Assembly: GCF_021155775.2 (NCBI RefSeq)
Contig: NC_060234.1
Location: forward strand, 3,224,001 to 3,288,000
DNA from: Neodiprion pinetum
Lineage: Eukaryota; Arthropoda; Insecta; Hymenoptera; Diprionidae
Direction of reading: 5' to 3'
DNA length: 64,000 nt
Under the pieces are notes generated by a model. That model saw only the letters and a program-made list of their open reading frames with translations. It was not told the DNA's origin and ran no database searches. Position numbers and translations under genes: made by a program. Below are positions 1-12,815 of the stretch, in pieces (the stretch's first letter is position 1; each line of letters opens with the position of its first letter).

Positions 1-86
1 GACGAACCCCTGCGGAGTATCGTCGACCGTCTCAAAATTCAAATGCTAACCCAGTTGCGGGAACTCCGTTCAAAATTCACTTCCAT

Positions 87-108
87 CCCCCCCCCCCCCC
101 CCCCCCCC
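87..108. repeat. C homopolymer (22)
   Basis: An uninterrupted run of 22 C. The length may be unreliable because of sequencing or assembly. Confidence 0.95.
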
Positions 109-1212
109 AAGAAGAGAGTTTCGACTGTGCGACGAATCGCTGCAGGTTATTCAAATTGAGACGCAGAAACGAGGCCCGTATTTTTTTTATTTCAATTTTC
201 ACCGTCCTCAAGGAGAGGGCGCGAAATGAAAATGGAAGGCATCATTGCCTGAAGCGGGACAGTGATCGAAATTCGTTCGGCCAGTTTGTTCAAGCGTTGA
301 TTTCTTCCCGGATACTCTTTAATCCGCAGTCAGGCGCTCGGCGAAACTCTCATATCCTTTTTTTGATTCTGGTCGGTTTCGGCTTCGGAATCGCTCGAGG
401 GCTATTCGCATTTTGTCGAGAAACTCGTTTCGGCGTGTGTCATGTGGTTGGCTGAACTCCTATTCTCGTTTTCTTTTGTTCTTCCTTAGAACCGGTTGAT
501 CCCGTTTTCCCTTCGGCCGTTCAATTTTTTGTTGGTTAAAATATTTACACCGTTCCGTGCGCGGTCGCCTTGGAATTGCGATGTTAAAAAAGAGCGAGAT
601 GTTTTTTAAAATTTTTTTTTGCAGACACGGAAAATACAAAACTACCGTCCATTAACCACCGCTGTTGTTGAAATCCTGAAAAACTTGCAACTCGGTAATC
701 GGATGTCCCGTTGGATGGTATGTTTGTAACTAGAATTGTTTCACGTTCCTCTACTGTGATTCCAGCTGAAGAGATTTTATCGACATGCATAGCGAAGAAT
801 CACTAGCGAAAAATATTCGCAGGGTATTCGAACACAATTTGACACTCCAATTCCGAAGGGTGTTCACAATTATTGAAGAATCTCGTGTTACACAGAGAGA
901 ATATCGGGCAGTATATTTCAGCGCCTGCAATTACGTTGTAACGATTTAAATATCCCCGAATAAAATGAAAACAAGTACTCGGTGGTAATTGACTCGTAGT
1001 TTCCATGACGTGGTGTCCCTCTTCCTAGATTCAAACCTCCTGTCCTTTCGAAGAAAAAATCCCTCTCTTTCTATCTTCCAAAATATCACTTTCGGAGCAT
1101 AACGTGTTGAATTTTCGTCCTGTATAAATTTCTTCTGTATTTTTTGATTAATCAGATTTTGATAACGAAGGCCGGTCAAAATATCTCCGATAAGATCCTC
1201 GGCGTAAGGTCT

Positions 1213-1231
1213 CCCCCCCCCCCCCCCCCCC
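1213..1231. repeat. C homopolymer (19)
   Basis: An uninterrupted C run followed by further C-rich sequence to about 1310. Confidence 0.95.
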
Positions 1232-1445
1232 TCCGTAAAACATCCCTGCTGCACAAAATTACCCTTGAAAAAATCCCTCCCCCTCCCTTCCCCAACATCC
1301 CTTACGAAAACGCGGGGGGAATTTCAAAAATTATATTGTATATTGTGGATGATAACCTTGATACAAACTATCGTACTTTTCTTACATAAAACGGTTAAAC
1401 CAAGACAGTTGTTAAACAATCATCGAATCAGTGTGAAATTATACA

Positions 1446-1868
1446 CACTGACATTTTTAGTTCCGCTTAACGCTCAGTCCTTAACTATTTTTATTTTTTA
1501 CCACAGTCGAAAAATACAGTTCGAGGTACAAAATGAAAATTAGTTTTCTAGCTGTTACCGGAAAGTCTAGTATTCGTTACTATGCTTTCTCATCACGATC
1601 ACCGTTATTAGATTTTCTTGCAACTGTTGCGAAAATTTAAAGCTTATGCGAAAATAAATTGAGGTTAAAGCCTTGTTTGACTAAAAAAGTAGAGTAAACC
1701 TCAGAAACTGATTTTGCGTTGCAATTACCAAAAAAGGATCGACGATAGCGCAAAATCCGAGGCGTACCTCGTTTTTCGTAATTCCAACAATATTCGAACA
1801 GTTCTTTTAACGATACCTGTTTTACTCAATCTTTCTAGTTACTGTAACAAATGAAATTTTTCTCAGTG
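1446..1868 (-). mobile_element. TA-flanked MITE, copy A
   Basis: This nearly complete copy has ends CACTGACATTTTTAG and GAAATTTTTCTCAGTG. The interior shares AAAAAAGGATCGACGATAGC and TTAGATTTTCTTGCAAC with the other copies. It has no coding capacity. The pattern suggests a Tc1/mariner-like non-autonomous element, because intact copies lie between TA dinucleotides. Confidence 0.8.
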
Positions 1869-1930
1869 CATTAAATTTAGCGACGTATCTTCGAAAACGA
1901 AATAACATAAATATACGCTTTGAACGAGCG

Positions 1931-1938
1931 TGACGTCA
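1931..1938. promoter_or_regulatory. Consensus CRE palindrome TGACGTCA
   Basis: A perfect 8-base CREB/ATF site in an otherwise AT-rich stretch. Function is unproven because a match of this length is expected once in roughly 65 kb by chance. Confidence 0.25.
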
Positions 1939-2570
1939 TTAATCACGTCGACTCATCTGCGCTACTAGATACCAAAGGATAAGCGATTGTAAGGAAAAAA
2001 ATTCTAATATTAAGACGACGAAACTTCTACCAGACATATGAGAATTGATATGAGAGAGTATTTAAAAGCGAATAAAAAAAAAAATCAGAGAATCAATTGT
2101 ACAAAAGAAAGACGATTTACGTTTACAATCTTAACATTACATAATTTCAGACCGACAATTTACGTATTTAATGAGTGAATGATGGAATGGAGGGATAAAC
2201 GAATAAACGAATACACAACGCGTTAGTCGGCTGTTGTTATAAAATCGTGATAAATAAATTGAAACGAAATATAAAAAATTTTGATGTACGACATAAAACT
2301 CTTTCCAATTTATTTTTCATCAACCTAAATTATTACAACGTGACTCAGAGAAGCAAATCGGTAAGAATTATTGAAAACCGAAGCGCCGATGATGTCTGAC
2401 ATATACACCACCCCCAAATACTGTACAACGGACGGAAGCTCGTCCACCGGGAAAAAGATAAATGGGAAGTTGTAACCTGGTGTGCGAGAGTAAACGGCTG
2501 AAGGGTGTCACAGAGTGTCGTATAGTACGAGCCCAGAGTCACTGCCGGAAGAGGGAAAAGTTTGACACAA

Positions 2571-2591
2571 AGAGAGAGAGAGAGAGAGAGA
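2571..2591. repeat. (GA)n microsatellite
   Basis: About ten GA units. Confidence 0.95.
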
Positions 2592-5544
2592 AAAGCCTTG
2601 GGTATCGAGTCTGGTCAATCACCCGATTCTCGCCGGATGTTTTGCTCTAGTCTAGCCAAGGAGTGAGTATTGGAGGAAAAACGAGGAGCGTCGCGACGCT
2701 TTGAGACACTACGTGAAAAGGGAAAAGCATTTTTTCCTTTTGTCAAGCGAGGGTGAAACGTGGCTGTCGACAGCTGGATGCAGCGGTAAAAATGGTCGTA
2801 GACATTGAGCTGACTGACTGGCAACGAGCGTCGTTCGATGCTTCCGGTTGAATTTTCCAATTTCCCGGAATATTTCCCCCGTCATTTTACCGAATCTCAC
2901 GTTCGTTCGATTCGCCGACGCGTAGCTGTTAGTTAAAATTCCCGCTGGTCTCTCGATCCGCCTTGAAGCCGCGGGATATTCGCCCGAGTCCTCCTATTCT
3001 CTCTGCAGGATGTTTTAAAAATCACTTTGCGATTCCCGCTTAGTATGCCGGAACGAGTCGCGTTAGTCGACTGTGATATTGCCTCGCACAGACTATTTTA
3101 TCAACATTTCCAATTCCCTTTCTCTTATCACAGCGTGTATATTTTTCTTTCATTATAATTCGTGTCATTTCATCCTTCGCTCCTTCGCCCGCCCGGGAAA
3201 ATGAACGAATCCTCTGAGACACTTTTCTTTTCTTCGTCTCGTTTCTTTGTGATTTTTTTTTTTTTTTGTTCCCTCTTTCGCCCGAAGATTGACGAATGGG
3301 AGTTTAACCGATGTGACATACATGCCGTGTACATTGCACGCATCCTTCATCCTCACTCTTCTCCTGAATCTTACACAAAGCAATAACGTTCTAGTCTAGA
3401 ACTGTTTCTTTTGAAATTCGTCACCATGATAGATTGAACGAATGAAGAAAATTCGTCTTTGACGGTCATTATAGTAAGAAATATTGTTACAAAGGTTAAA
3501 ATCAATCGTCCTGTCCCCCTTTCCAATAATCTCTGGTAATCATCGTAGATAAAATATCTGTAAGAGCTTTCACATGTCATAAAATAAATAAGGTTGCTGT
3601 GTCTACTGATATTATTGTAAGAAAAGTCTTGTTATCGAATTTGAGCTCTGAGTACCCTTTCTTTTTTTTTTTTTTCTTGTCATCGAAGCATTTTTTTCCA
3701 AACTTCTAATTTTCCTGCCTGATAATTCGGTTAATAAGCTCACGAACCCAATTATTTATTACATAACGCCCAGTCCGTTACAATATTTATTACAACGTTT
3801 CAACCTGGCCTGGTTTACAGAAGAAAAAAACAACCAGTCACGGAAGAGTTGCGATCAAAAAATAATTTTACAACGAGCTTTTTCTGTACAAAGGGAATAT
3901 TTTAATCTTGCGAATCTTGCGATTTGAAATAATTAGTATTCACAATTTTATTCATAAAATTTTCACTTATTCCGAGGTTGATCAGACACTGCTGTCTCAC
4001 CTAACGGTCACTTTTCGTCGACATCGAATCGCCAAAGTCCGCGTTTCCGATGTCAACCGGTGATCGGGTGAACCACGAGTAGCGAGGTTGGCGAACGTGT
4101 TCCAGGGTCCACTCAGACCGTCCATTAAACCGACTTTCGAAACGGAAAACAGCATTACGACGGCCTAATTTTGGTTATGGGAAAAGTTTCCGTCCGGCAT
4201 GTGGAGGAGCATGGGAAGCTCCGTTATGTCGTTGAGTATACGATAAATGCTTCTTCGAGTCTACGCCAAATTCGTTGATATAGCTTACAGTCTCTCTCAC
4301 CGCAATGTTGTTATATATATATATACGCCATGTGCGCCCTTGCACTCTGCCTTGCCGGTTAATGTCTGCAGGCAGCAAGTAATTGCGATCTATACCTTTT
4401 ACGGGTTCCGAAACTTTCCGGTTAGGCGGGCTTGGAAGCACGAGGCGTATGCTTGCGCATGCAGGTGAGAACCTGTGTATGTCTTGCACAATGATATTAT
4501 ACCATCGTCTAACTACTGGTTCGCCATGCAGTTGCCGTGTTTTAACGCCTTTTTATGTAAGAGAACTCGTTGGGTATCGTTAAGGGATTTTATCTGGTCG
4601 GGAGGTCAAAAAAAGTGATTTTTCAACGGACATTTCAATTTATTGATACAAAAATTTGTACACGTGTTGGGGTAGCGTTGAACTTTGTTCTCATATTTTT
4701 TTTTTTTTTTTTTATTTGTAAAAATGATGATTCTTAAAGCTGCTATAGCCGATTTCCGGGAGCACTTCTGAAAAAGGGGCGTTTTGCGGTGAGCGACATA
4801 TCTTTGGACTGGATCATCCGAAACGAGAAGGACCAGAGATTTTTAGTTCACGTAAGGTATTGTCTGGTTTTTAATCGATGGAATGAGCAAAATATTAATT
4901 TTCAACAAAACGGCAGCTTCTGAGGAAAAATTAATAATTCGATTTTCAATAACAATTTTCGCATCGGTTTGTTTGCAAAATGGAAAATATTTGTCGGAGA
5001 GAAAAAAAACTTCGATCAAGGACTGAGAGATATATTCGTAAAGCTTGTGTAAAAATTTGAGACCGATCGGTTTAGCCGCTTCTGAGAAACCTTGCTCACC
5101 GACTTTTAAAACATAGTTTTGAGAAAAACGCGTTGAAATTTTCTTCAAAAGGACTTTCAAACGCTTCGGGACGTCTTTGCAAATGTGCGGGTAACGTCGA
5201 GAATACTTGTTGGATCGACCGTTTCCGCCCCTGTAACGCACCCTGGATGCGGCGCAGTGCACAATTCGGTGACTCTCCCGCATGCATAATGCATTATGCG
5301 CGTACACAGAAGTGCAGAGCTGAGGTACAACGCGTACGCTCGGCGTGTGTTCCTTGGATTTGCATAATAGGCGAGTGGCTCCTAGGCGAGCTCGACTACG
5401 CGGGATTAACGAGTACAGGGAATGGAAATATCAACTGCGAGTTGCGCCGGTCGCGAGGATCAAGTGCAGAAGTTGCACAGGATTGACTGTTTTTCTTGGC
5501 GTATTGTGAAGAGTTACAAGTGTAGGTAGCTTCGGATAATTGTG

Positions 5545-6364
5545 GGTGGGGTGCAAAAATGCGAAAGAGCAAAAAGTCGACGGGATGAAATCCCGAAAGT
5601 CAAACTACCTGCAATTAAAAACGTGAAAAGACCACGAATACGAAAAGATGACTTGTAGAGAAATAAGAATTGACAACGGTAAAATGTATAAATAAATTAG
5701 TACCGATATTTTTTCATTTTTGAGAATGGCCGAGATCACGAAGAGCAAAACATTGAATTGCGAAAATACCGAAGGGTCGAAGAGTCGAGTTTTCAAACGT
5801 CAGACTCGCGCCTTTGTAGAAAATCTACGAATCCGAATTCATCGACAACGACTCGCCGAAGACTCGAAAGGTCGAAATCCCGAAAGCCGCCAAAGACGAA
5901 ACGGGCAAAGTGCCGAAGGATCGGATGACGTCGGAAGCCGTGAATTCCCGGCCGACGTCTCGTGTCGTCCGGCACAAGTCTGCTTTCGGCTTTCCGGCCC
6001 TTCCGAATTTTGCCGATCGCAATTTTGCTCCTTCCGAACTTTCCTTGTCGACAGCCAATTTTGTCGGTATTTCGGCCGTTCGAAGCATCAGCCGGTCTCA
6101 ATTTTTAACTTCGTAACTTTAATTTTTCCGCATCTCCACGTTCCGTGGTTTGGTCATTCGGATCCAAACTGTTCTGAAAATGCTTTATCGGATAAGAGAG
6201 CGTTCGGTTAAATGAACTTTCCGGTAAAACAGTCTTTCTACCGAGTGATCGATCGAAAATCCCAACTTCGGTACGCCGATCACTCGTTGTTTTAAAATTC
6301 GTATCTTCAAAATTTCGGGTTTTCGACCAGTGGACTTCTTGGTCCTTGGCGATTTTGACCCTCG
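5545..6364 (+). mobile_element. About 0.8 kb TIR element, copy 1
   Basis: Collinear with 10384-11179 over its whole length, with high identity in the central part (5700-6120). The ends are an imperfect inverted pair: GGGTGGGGTGCAAAAATGCG on the left, and on the right GATTTTGACCCTCGCC, whose complement begins GGCGAGGGTCAAAATC. The interior is full of short CCGAAA, TTCGAAA and GTCGAAA words on both strands. The open frames on both strands (5720-6211 +, 5793-6101 -) are shared with the other copy but look like products of this composition, not genes. Confidence 0.75.
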
Positions 6365-7705
6365 CCGGTAACCATCATCGTTGAAATGAATGACCGCAGG
6401 TGAGAAGCGTTTCATCGAGTGGCTCTCTCTGCACTTGACCCAAAAAAATTGATCAACCAATTAACGACGAACAAACCAAACCATCCATTGATGCCCTGGG
6501 TGGCGGAGTTTTGTAACCCAAATTTCAAAACCTCTCTTGTTCCGTATCAGCCAATTCCCTGGGGTGTTTTACGCCGCAGAAATCCCCTCCTTGCGAACGC
6601 CCCAACATCCGTCAATTTCACAGCGAATACGAGAAAATCTGAGGTAAAAAGGCGCGGCTCGAGGCTGAGGAGAAGGAGAAAAGCTCCGTGTAATACTCGG
6701 CGTAACGAAGATGATTACGAGAGGGGAAAGCTCCGAGGCTTAATTGTGAGACGATTCTGTATCCGACACTTTGGCGAGTCGTTACTGCCCGGGGGAAAAA
6801 TCGATTCCTGGAATATTTGGCGACAGGTTCGTGACGAGGATTCCATACTCACTTATCGGGAGCTTTGACATTTTTTTTCTCTCTCTTTAATGAAAGCTCG
6901 GAATAAAAAACTTCCGTGATATCGAACATTCTGTTCGTTCATTCCGCACAGAGAGTTTCCGGCAAAAAAAAAGAAGCAAAAGATAAAAAAAAAACCCAAA
7001 CATGGTCACTTCGGAAGATTTTTTAACTCGTATACGTTATCTTGAACAAAAAGCCCGGAATTTTACGACGCCGAATCCTCCTGAGCGAGCTTTTTAATAA
7101 TTCAAAATCCGGGAAACGAGAGTCGTGGTGGAAAAAATTAATCAACAAAATGACAGACGGTTGAGGGAAGGCTTCATTTTCAGAAGCTTACGGTAGCTTC
7201 GAAGCTCGAGCTGAACGACAACGGAACAACAACAAGAGCAATGCTGCGACAATAAAAACAATTCAACCACTTCAGTTGCAAGGAATAAGCTCTAAGCTTT
7301 CACCGTCAGGATTTGACGCGGTTCATAAACTGTACGTCTACCGTTGGCGGAAAGCTGCGCACGAGCAAAGCTCAAAGACAGTTTCCCTCGTCCGCTTATC
7401 GCCGTTGATGCTTGTGCGCCACTTATCAAGCTTCAAGTAAACTTTTACCAACTGCCAGCAGAGACCAGACTCTGGGTTTCACAGTTTCTTCAAAGAATGA
7501 ATTTCCACGCCTGGCTTTCAGCCTATAGCCTTGATTTTAGTCGCTGTTCAGAGACGGTCGATAAATAGTACCAAGTTTCGTCTTTCGGATCAGATGATTT
7601 AAAAATCAGCTTCACGTAATTCCAAAATAATTCCCAAATTTTTTCTCATTTTTATCTCAACTCTGATTCGTGTATAGTATTTTTTTATTAATTAATAAAA
7701 TAATA
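6365..7705. other. No gene seen
   Basis: The open frame 6419-6868 (149 residues, +) is the longest here. It has an Arg-rich middle and no recognisable family, so I do not call it a gene. Confidence 0.5.
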
Positions 7706-8036
7706 AATTTGGTATATAGAAGGGTTTCTTGGGACACTGATTACGAATCCGAACTGAAAATTTAAAAATTCAAAATGGCAGATCCAACGTGGTGGAGTGA
7801 AATTGAAAAAGTCATCTGATTTCGACAAAACTCGGTACTCGGAGTTTTTCGAAATCGCTGATTACGAATCTGAACTCGATATTACAAAATTCAAAATGGC
7901 GGATTCAATGTGGCGATATCAAGTGACTTTTGGGATATTGGTCCACCATATCGGATGGGCGGCTTTGAATTTTTAAATGTTGAGTTCCGATTCGTGACCA
8001 TCAACCCCAGAAAAACCCTCTGTATTAAATTTGATT
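7706..8036. mobile_element. Foldback element with TTCAAAATGGCGGAT-type units
   Basis: The left end (7706-7790, AAATTTGGTATATAGAAGGG ... ATTACGAATCCGAACTGAAA) is the approximate reverse complement of the right end (7950-8036, ending CCCTCTGTATTAAATTT). Inside, the left unit ATTACGAATCYGAACT...TTCAAAATGGC occurs twice in direct orientation, about 120 bases apart (7740 and 7860). A related unit occurs at 57530-57720. Confidence 0.65.
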
Positions 8037-10383
8037 GAAATGAAATTTTGTTGAATGAAATCCACCCTCTTTGCGATACAGGAGAAACTTATTTTAAAAT
8101 TCTAAAAAATTGGGAACTTCTTATTGAATTTTCTGGAACAGATTTGAGGGGCGAGCTGGTCGAAATTTGAAAATAACCTTTTCAACGATCACCCCAATGC
8201 ACCAAAATTTCCACCCCTAACCTGCACCGCCACTTCATCGACCGTCGAACGTCGCGTGACTGATTCCACTGAGAATAATCTACACCCGGAGTCTTAGGCG
8301 GCATCGGCGAGGACAGGCGAAATTACCCTGAATTTCGATCGAGCATTTCTTGCTTGGATTTCACGGTCTGTCCCACCCGGAGACGGAGACCCGGACTGCC
8401 TTCGATCCCGCAAATGTCTCCAGTCACCGCGTCTCCTCTGCTTCCCGACGTACAGCGACCAGTCACGAACCTTCCTCGAAAATAATGAAAGTGCCTAACG
8501 TTCGAGGAATCGGAATACCAGCATGGCGGTGTGCGCTGTTGGTGTTGCAAATTGATTTTTCGAACTATCACAGGTCGGTAGATAAACCGAAGAACATGAA
8601 TATCTTTGACCTCTGACTTTTGCAAGTCATTTCTCACCGGGGTTTCAATGTATCCTTAATTTATTGGCATTCCGTACGACTTCGACCTGGGTCTGACCTT
8701 TGACCTCTCGTATTGGGCTCGCGATTTTTATACGATTGTTTTCACTTCGAAAGGCACTCGGATTTTTTTTTTAAATTTTTTCGACTCGATTTGAATTTAC
8801 TGCGATTTTTTTGAGCGAATTTATTGATCGGCACAATTTAAAAATTTGACAAAATTCTGGTAAATTGTGTGTCAAATATGAATATCTTTAAGCTCAGAGC
8901 CGGAGTAGGGAGATTTTTCCTTCTTACTATTTTCAAGCTTTTTCCGAAAAAACAAAAAACGTTGAAAAAATTAGAAGCGGGAGTTGTTTTATTACGGATG
9001 GTTACTGAAACATTTTCATACGTCACATTGGATTTCTGAAAAATTTTCCAGATTTTTCACAACCATTTTACCATTTGGAAATTCTTTTTACGTTTTGTAG
9101 TATTTTGAAGATCGTCGTAAGAAACAACAGAGATTGAAAGATTGTTAATATAAAAAAAAAAACAAATAAATTATCCTTCAACTCAATCTTTCATGAAACC
9201 GAATCAGTAATTACCTTCGATACAAATTCCAATTTCAAATTATCCAAATTCCAGTTCAGCAATCTAAATAATTCGTTGGAATCAAGCACCTCCAATCAAC
9301 AATCGCGTTTCCTAGTCACGAATAGCAAATCTACGAACGAATCAATTCGCTGACCCTGATCGATCATTCGGCCAAGTATCCCCACAAATTCAAAAACGAT
9401 GAATCATCTGTCTGAGATCGAAGTGCCGTTTGGCGTTCGGAAAAGTTTCGGCAGCTATCAGAATAGAAACGATATCAAAGCATCCGTCTTTAACGTACAA
9501 TCGCCTTGAATTCGTCTCTCTATTCGGTAAATCGATCACGGTAAGCTGACTTCGAATGTGTTTTCAAAGTATCGAGAAAAGTACACGTAAGGAGGGACGG
9601 AAATAATACATGCATTATAAACACTCCTTTACATACTTCCGGCAAAGTTTAGCACAGCGGAAGTTGTCGAAAACTTTTTACAACGGACATCCGAGAAATA
9701 TTCGAGACTCACATTCGGGACGAGGATGAATCTTGGAACTCTTCAGGTTCCACTTCCACGGTCTTTAGACTCGTTCCTCGACGTGGATCGAATACTCAAA
9801 AAAAAAAAAAAAAGAAAACATCGCTCGTACCGCCGAGCTTGAAAAAAGCCCTGGGTATAAAATTTTGACGATTTTAATTTTGTACTCTCGGATTGTAACC
9901 GCAACTGGCGCATGTTGATCACTGTGTTTTACGAACTTTGCCGTCCAGCGAAACGAGCCCTTGTGCTTTGAAAGCCTTTTTTAGAATGCTGCACTATTGT
10001 CGAACAAAGGGCGTAGGGTGACTATTCATTTGATTTCTACCAGCGCGCGATTTATCGTGCACAGTAAATGGGAAAAACCGCAGGTTGAAAAAACGGGTGA
10101 TAAAAGATCGGGTCGAATTTTTTTTTTTTTTTTCTTGTTTCTTCTTTGTCAAACGGACGATTCAGCAGCTTGCGAATTCGTTCCGTGCCAAGCCACTTTT
10201 CTGTATATTTTCCCTTTATTTCTGTTTCTCATGTAACTAATTGTACTCGTTTAACGCATAAGCTAGTTTGGAGATTGTACAAACCTAGGCTAATTGTAAG
10301 TTACGGGAAAATTTGGGGGTTTTGCGCTACGGCCTGCCTTTTGGGTTTGCCATTTGTCATAATAGACGTTAACCAGATCGACT
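8037..10383. other. No gene seen
   Basis: A GC-richer patch at 8280-8620 has overlapping frames on both strands (8323-8637 -, 8350-8616 +) with no recognised product. The rest is AT-rich with A and T runs. Confidence 0.5.
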
Positions 10384-11179
10384 GGGTGGGGTGAAAAAAA
10401 AGCGAAATCCCGAAAGTCAAACTACCGACAATTAAAAACGTAGAAAGACCACGAATACGAAAAGATGACTTGTAGAGAAATAAGAATTGAGAACGCTAAG
10501 ATGTATAAATAAATTTGCACCAACATTTTTTCATTTTTGAGAATGGCCGAGATTACGAAGAGCAAAACATTGAATTTCGAAAATACCGAAGGGTCGAAGA
10601 GTCGAGTTTTCAAACGTCAGACTCGCGCCTTTGTAGAAAATCTACGAATCCGAATTCATCGACAACGACTCGCCGAAGACTCGAAAGGTCGAAATCCCGA
10701 AAGCCGCTAAAGACGGAATGGGCAAAGTGCCGAAGGATTGGATGAAGTCGGAAGCCGTGAATTCCCGGCCGATGTCTCGTGTGGTCCGGCACAAATCTGC
10801 TTTCGGCTTTCCGGCCCTTCCGCATTTTGCCGATCGTAATTTTGCTCCTTCCGAACTTTCCCTGTCGACAGCCAATTTTGTCGGTATTTCGGCCGTTCGA
10901 AGCATCAGCCGGTCTCAATTTTTAACGTCGTAACTTTAATTTTTCCGCATCTCTACGCTCCGTGGTTTGTTCATTCGGAATGCAGACTGTTCTGAAAATG
11001 CTTCATCGGATAAGAGAGGGTTCGGTTAAGTGAACTTTCCGGTAAAACAGTCATTCCACCGGGTGATTTACCGAAAATCCCAAATTCGTTACGCTGATCA
11101 CTCGTCTTAAAATACGTATCTTTCAAATTTCAGGTCTTCGACCATTCGACTTTGCGGTCGTTCGGGATTTTGACCCCCA
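10384..11179 (+). mobile_element. About 0.8 kb TIR element, copy 2
   Basis: Starts GGGTGGGGTGAAAAAAAAGC and ends GGGATTTTGACCCCCATCC. The complement of the end, GGATGGGGGTCAAAATCCCG, resembles the start. It is a direct repeat of 5545-6364. The open frame at 10610-10918 (-) encodes nearly the same residues as 5793-6101 (-). Confidence 0.75.
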
Positions 11180-12740
11180 TCCAAAAAATCTAATGCAAAT
11201 GTAGATTCGGCACGTTAAAACCTTCGTATCTGTAATAATTTTTTGCGATGAAAGATTTCGTTGCAGACCTGTGTAATTCAACTACCTGTCTAAAAACGTT
11301 GTTGACGGACGGAAAATGGGAATTTCTAACTCCGATTAAACCCCCCGAATGGAATTTGTCGAAAAAAAAATGTCGATTCTCAGCACGCCTCGCGGCAAAA
11401 TTAGGTACCGAAGATAAGATTCGTCGTCGATCAAGGCAAGATTCTCGAGTTCACGAATCGCTCTTAATCGATTGATAAATTTATTACACTCGAGTTTTAC
11501 GAGTTCGGTGTTGTACGGATCCGCGGACACACAGGGTCCGTGTTTCGTATCTCGTTCCTCTCGTTTTATCGCCGAGCCATTTCGTCGGGTCTCGCGGTTT
11601 ACCGTCCTCCGCATCAGGTTTACCCCTAATGTAAACCCTTCGATTTAGGTATAAGGTCATAGCATACTTACACGCGAATAGTCACCCGCGGGACACGAGT
11701 GCCAGAAAAACCTGGGGGGGGGGGGGGGGGGGGGCATTTCAAGGATGCAATCTATTCCATCCCCGTCCCTGTGACTACACTCGTCCTAAATCTCGCCCCG
11801 AAAACGGCGAAGGAAAGAAAGAGAGGGTGAAACGGTGTAAGAAATAAATAAATAAAAAAAAAAAAGACTATTACAAAGATTGGCTCTGTCGCCGCCATTT
11901 TTCATCAAAATGATATACGAATGGGGGAAAAAAAAATAAAATTTCTGTCATATATCAATACCTGTTGAAATATACCCTTGGAAGAGGATCTTCCGAGGAT
12001 CGTTTCCAAAAATGTTGTAAATTTTTCATTAAACTTTGTTTTTCCACGGGTCCGTTGTTCCTCCGTTATCTTTTCACCCGCATAGCGCAGAGCGATATGA
12101 GAGGGATGAAAGGCAGCGGCCGCACGTTTGAATTTGCGAGAGTGCAAAACCAACACGAATGACCACCACCGAACTCGCGCGTTGCATTGATCAAATAACG
12201 TTCGTCGAATTATCGTTACTCTACAGCGTTTGAGCAACACTCCGGTGGGCCGGATGAGTCGACGGAATATAGTCAGGGACTGCGAATTGTCGGCCATTCC
12301 GATGCGTCCCGTTTGATCGGCGTTTAACATTGATTGATAGCCTGCACCTCCAATTGCCCGGACGACGTTCCCTTGTATTGAACTCTAATCGTTCGCGAAT
12401 ACATTTGCGCACGCGTTTCTGCGCGAGCACGTCCGTTAATCGTAATTGTTGTTACAGTCATTATTATTTTCATCGTCGACGTCGTCGTTATTATTATTGT
12501 TTTTATTCTTATTATTATCATGTACCGGCAAAATGAAATACTGTACGATAAATTGCCTGCGACTGTAAGAACGATGCTCGATATTTTCACCCTCCGATGC
12601 GACCCACAAATTTTCACCTCAACTGATCACGGAGAGTGAATATTATAAATAAATAAACGTAATCTCCCGTATCTCAGGTGCACGAAATTTTGCAAATAAT
12701 AAATAATCCTTTTCGGGTAAGGATAAAAATCTTTTCCCGG
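11180..12740. other. No gene seen
   Basis: Holds the 21-G run and a TTATTAT/GTCGTCG-rich segment at 12450-12530. Overlapping frames at 11905-12617 are unrecognised. Confidence 0.55.
11714..11734. repeat. G homopolymer (21)
   Basis: An uninterrupted G run, able to form G-quadruplex if single-stranded. Confidence 0.95.
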
Positions 12741-12815
12741 CACTGAGAAAAATTTCATTTGTTACGCTAACTAGAAAAATTGAGTAAAACAGATGTCGTT
12801 AAAAAAAACTGTTTC
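12741..12815 (+). mobile_element. TA-flanked MITE family, 5'-end fragment (copy B)
   Basis: CACTGAGAAAAATTTCATTT followed by GTTACGCTAACTAGAAAAAT and AAACTGTTT matches the first 75 bases of the family. The rest is missing or unrelated. Confidence 0.75.

Larger units (their letters stand above)
1..1445. other. No gene seen
   Basis: Mixed-composition DNA with two long C runs. The short open frames have no recognisable product and overlap each other on both strands. Confidence 0.6.
1869..5544. other. No gene seen
   Basis: Contains a perfect CRE palindrome, a (GA)n tract, T runs at about 3250, 3660 and 4700, and AT-rich sequence that looks like decayed repeats (4600-5130). The 154-residue - strand frame at 4843-5307 has low-complexity ends and no recognised domain. 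Confidence 0.55.

Noticed and set aside
5720..6211. Open frames of 163 (+) and 102 (-) residues, partly conserved at 10610-10918
   Set aside because: They lie inside a repeat copied as DNA. Both strands are open at once because of the TCGAAA-word composition, and no family is recognisable.
8323..8637. 104-residue - strand frame in a GC-richer patch
   Set aside because: The opposite strand is also open and neither translation resembles a known protein. This is probably compositional.
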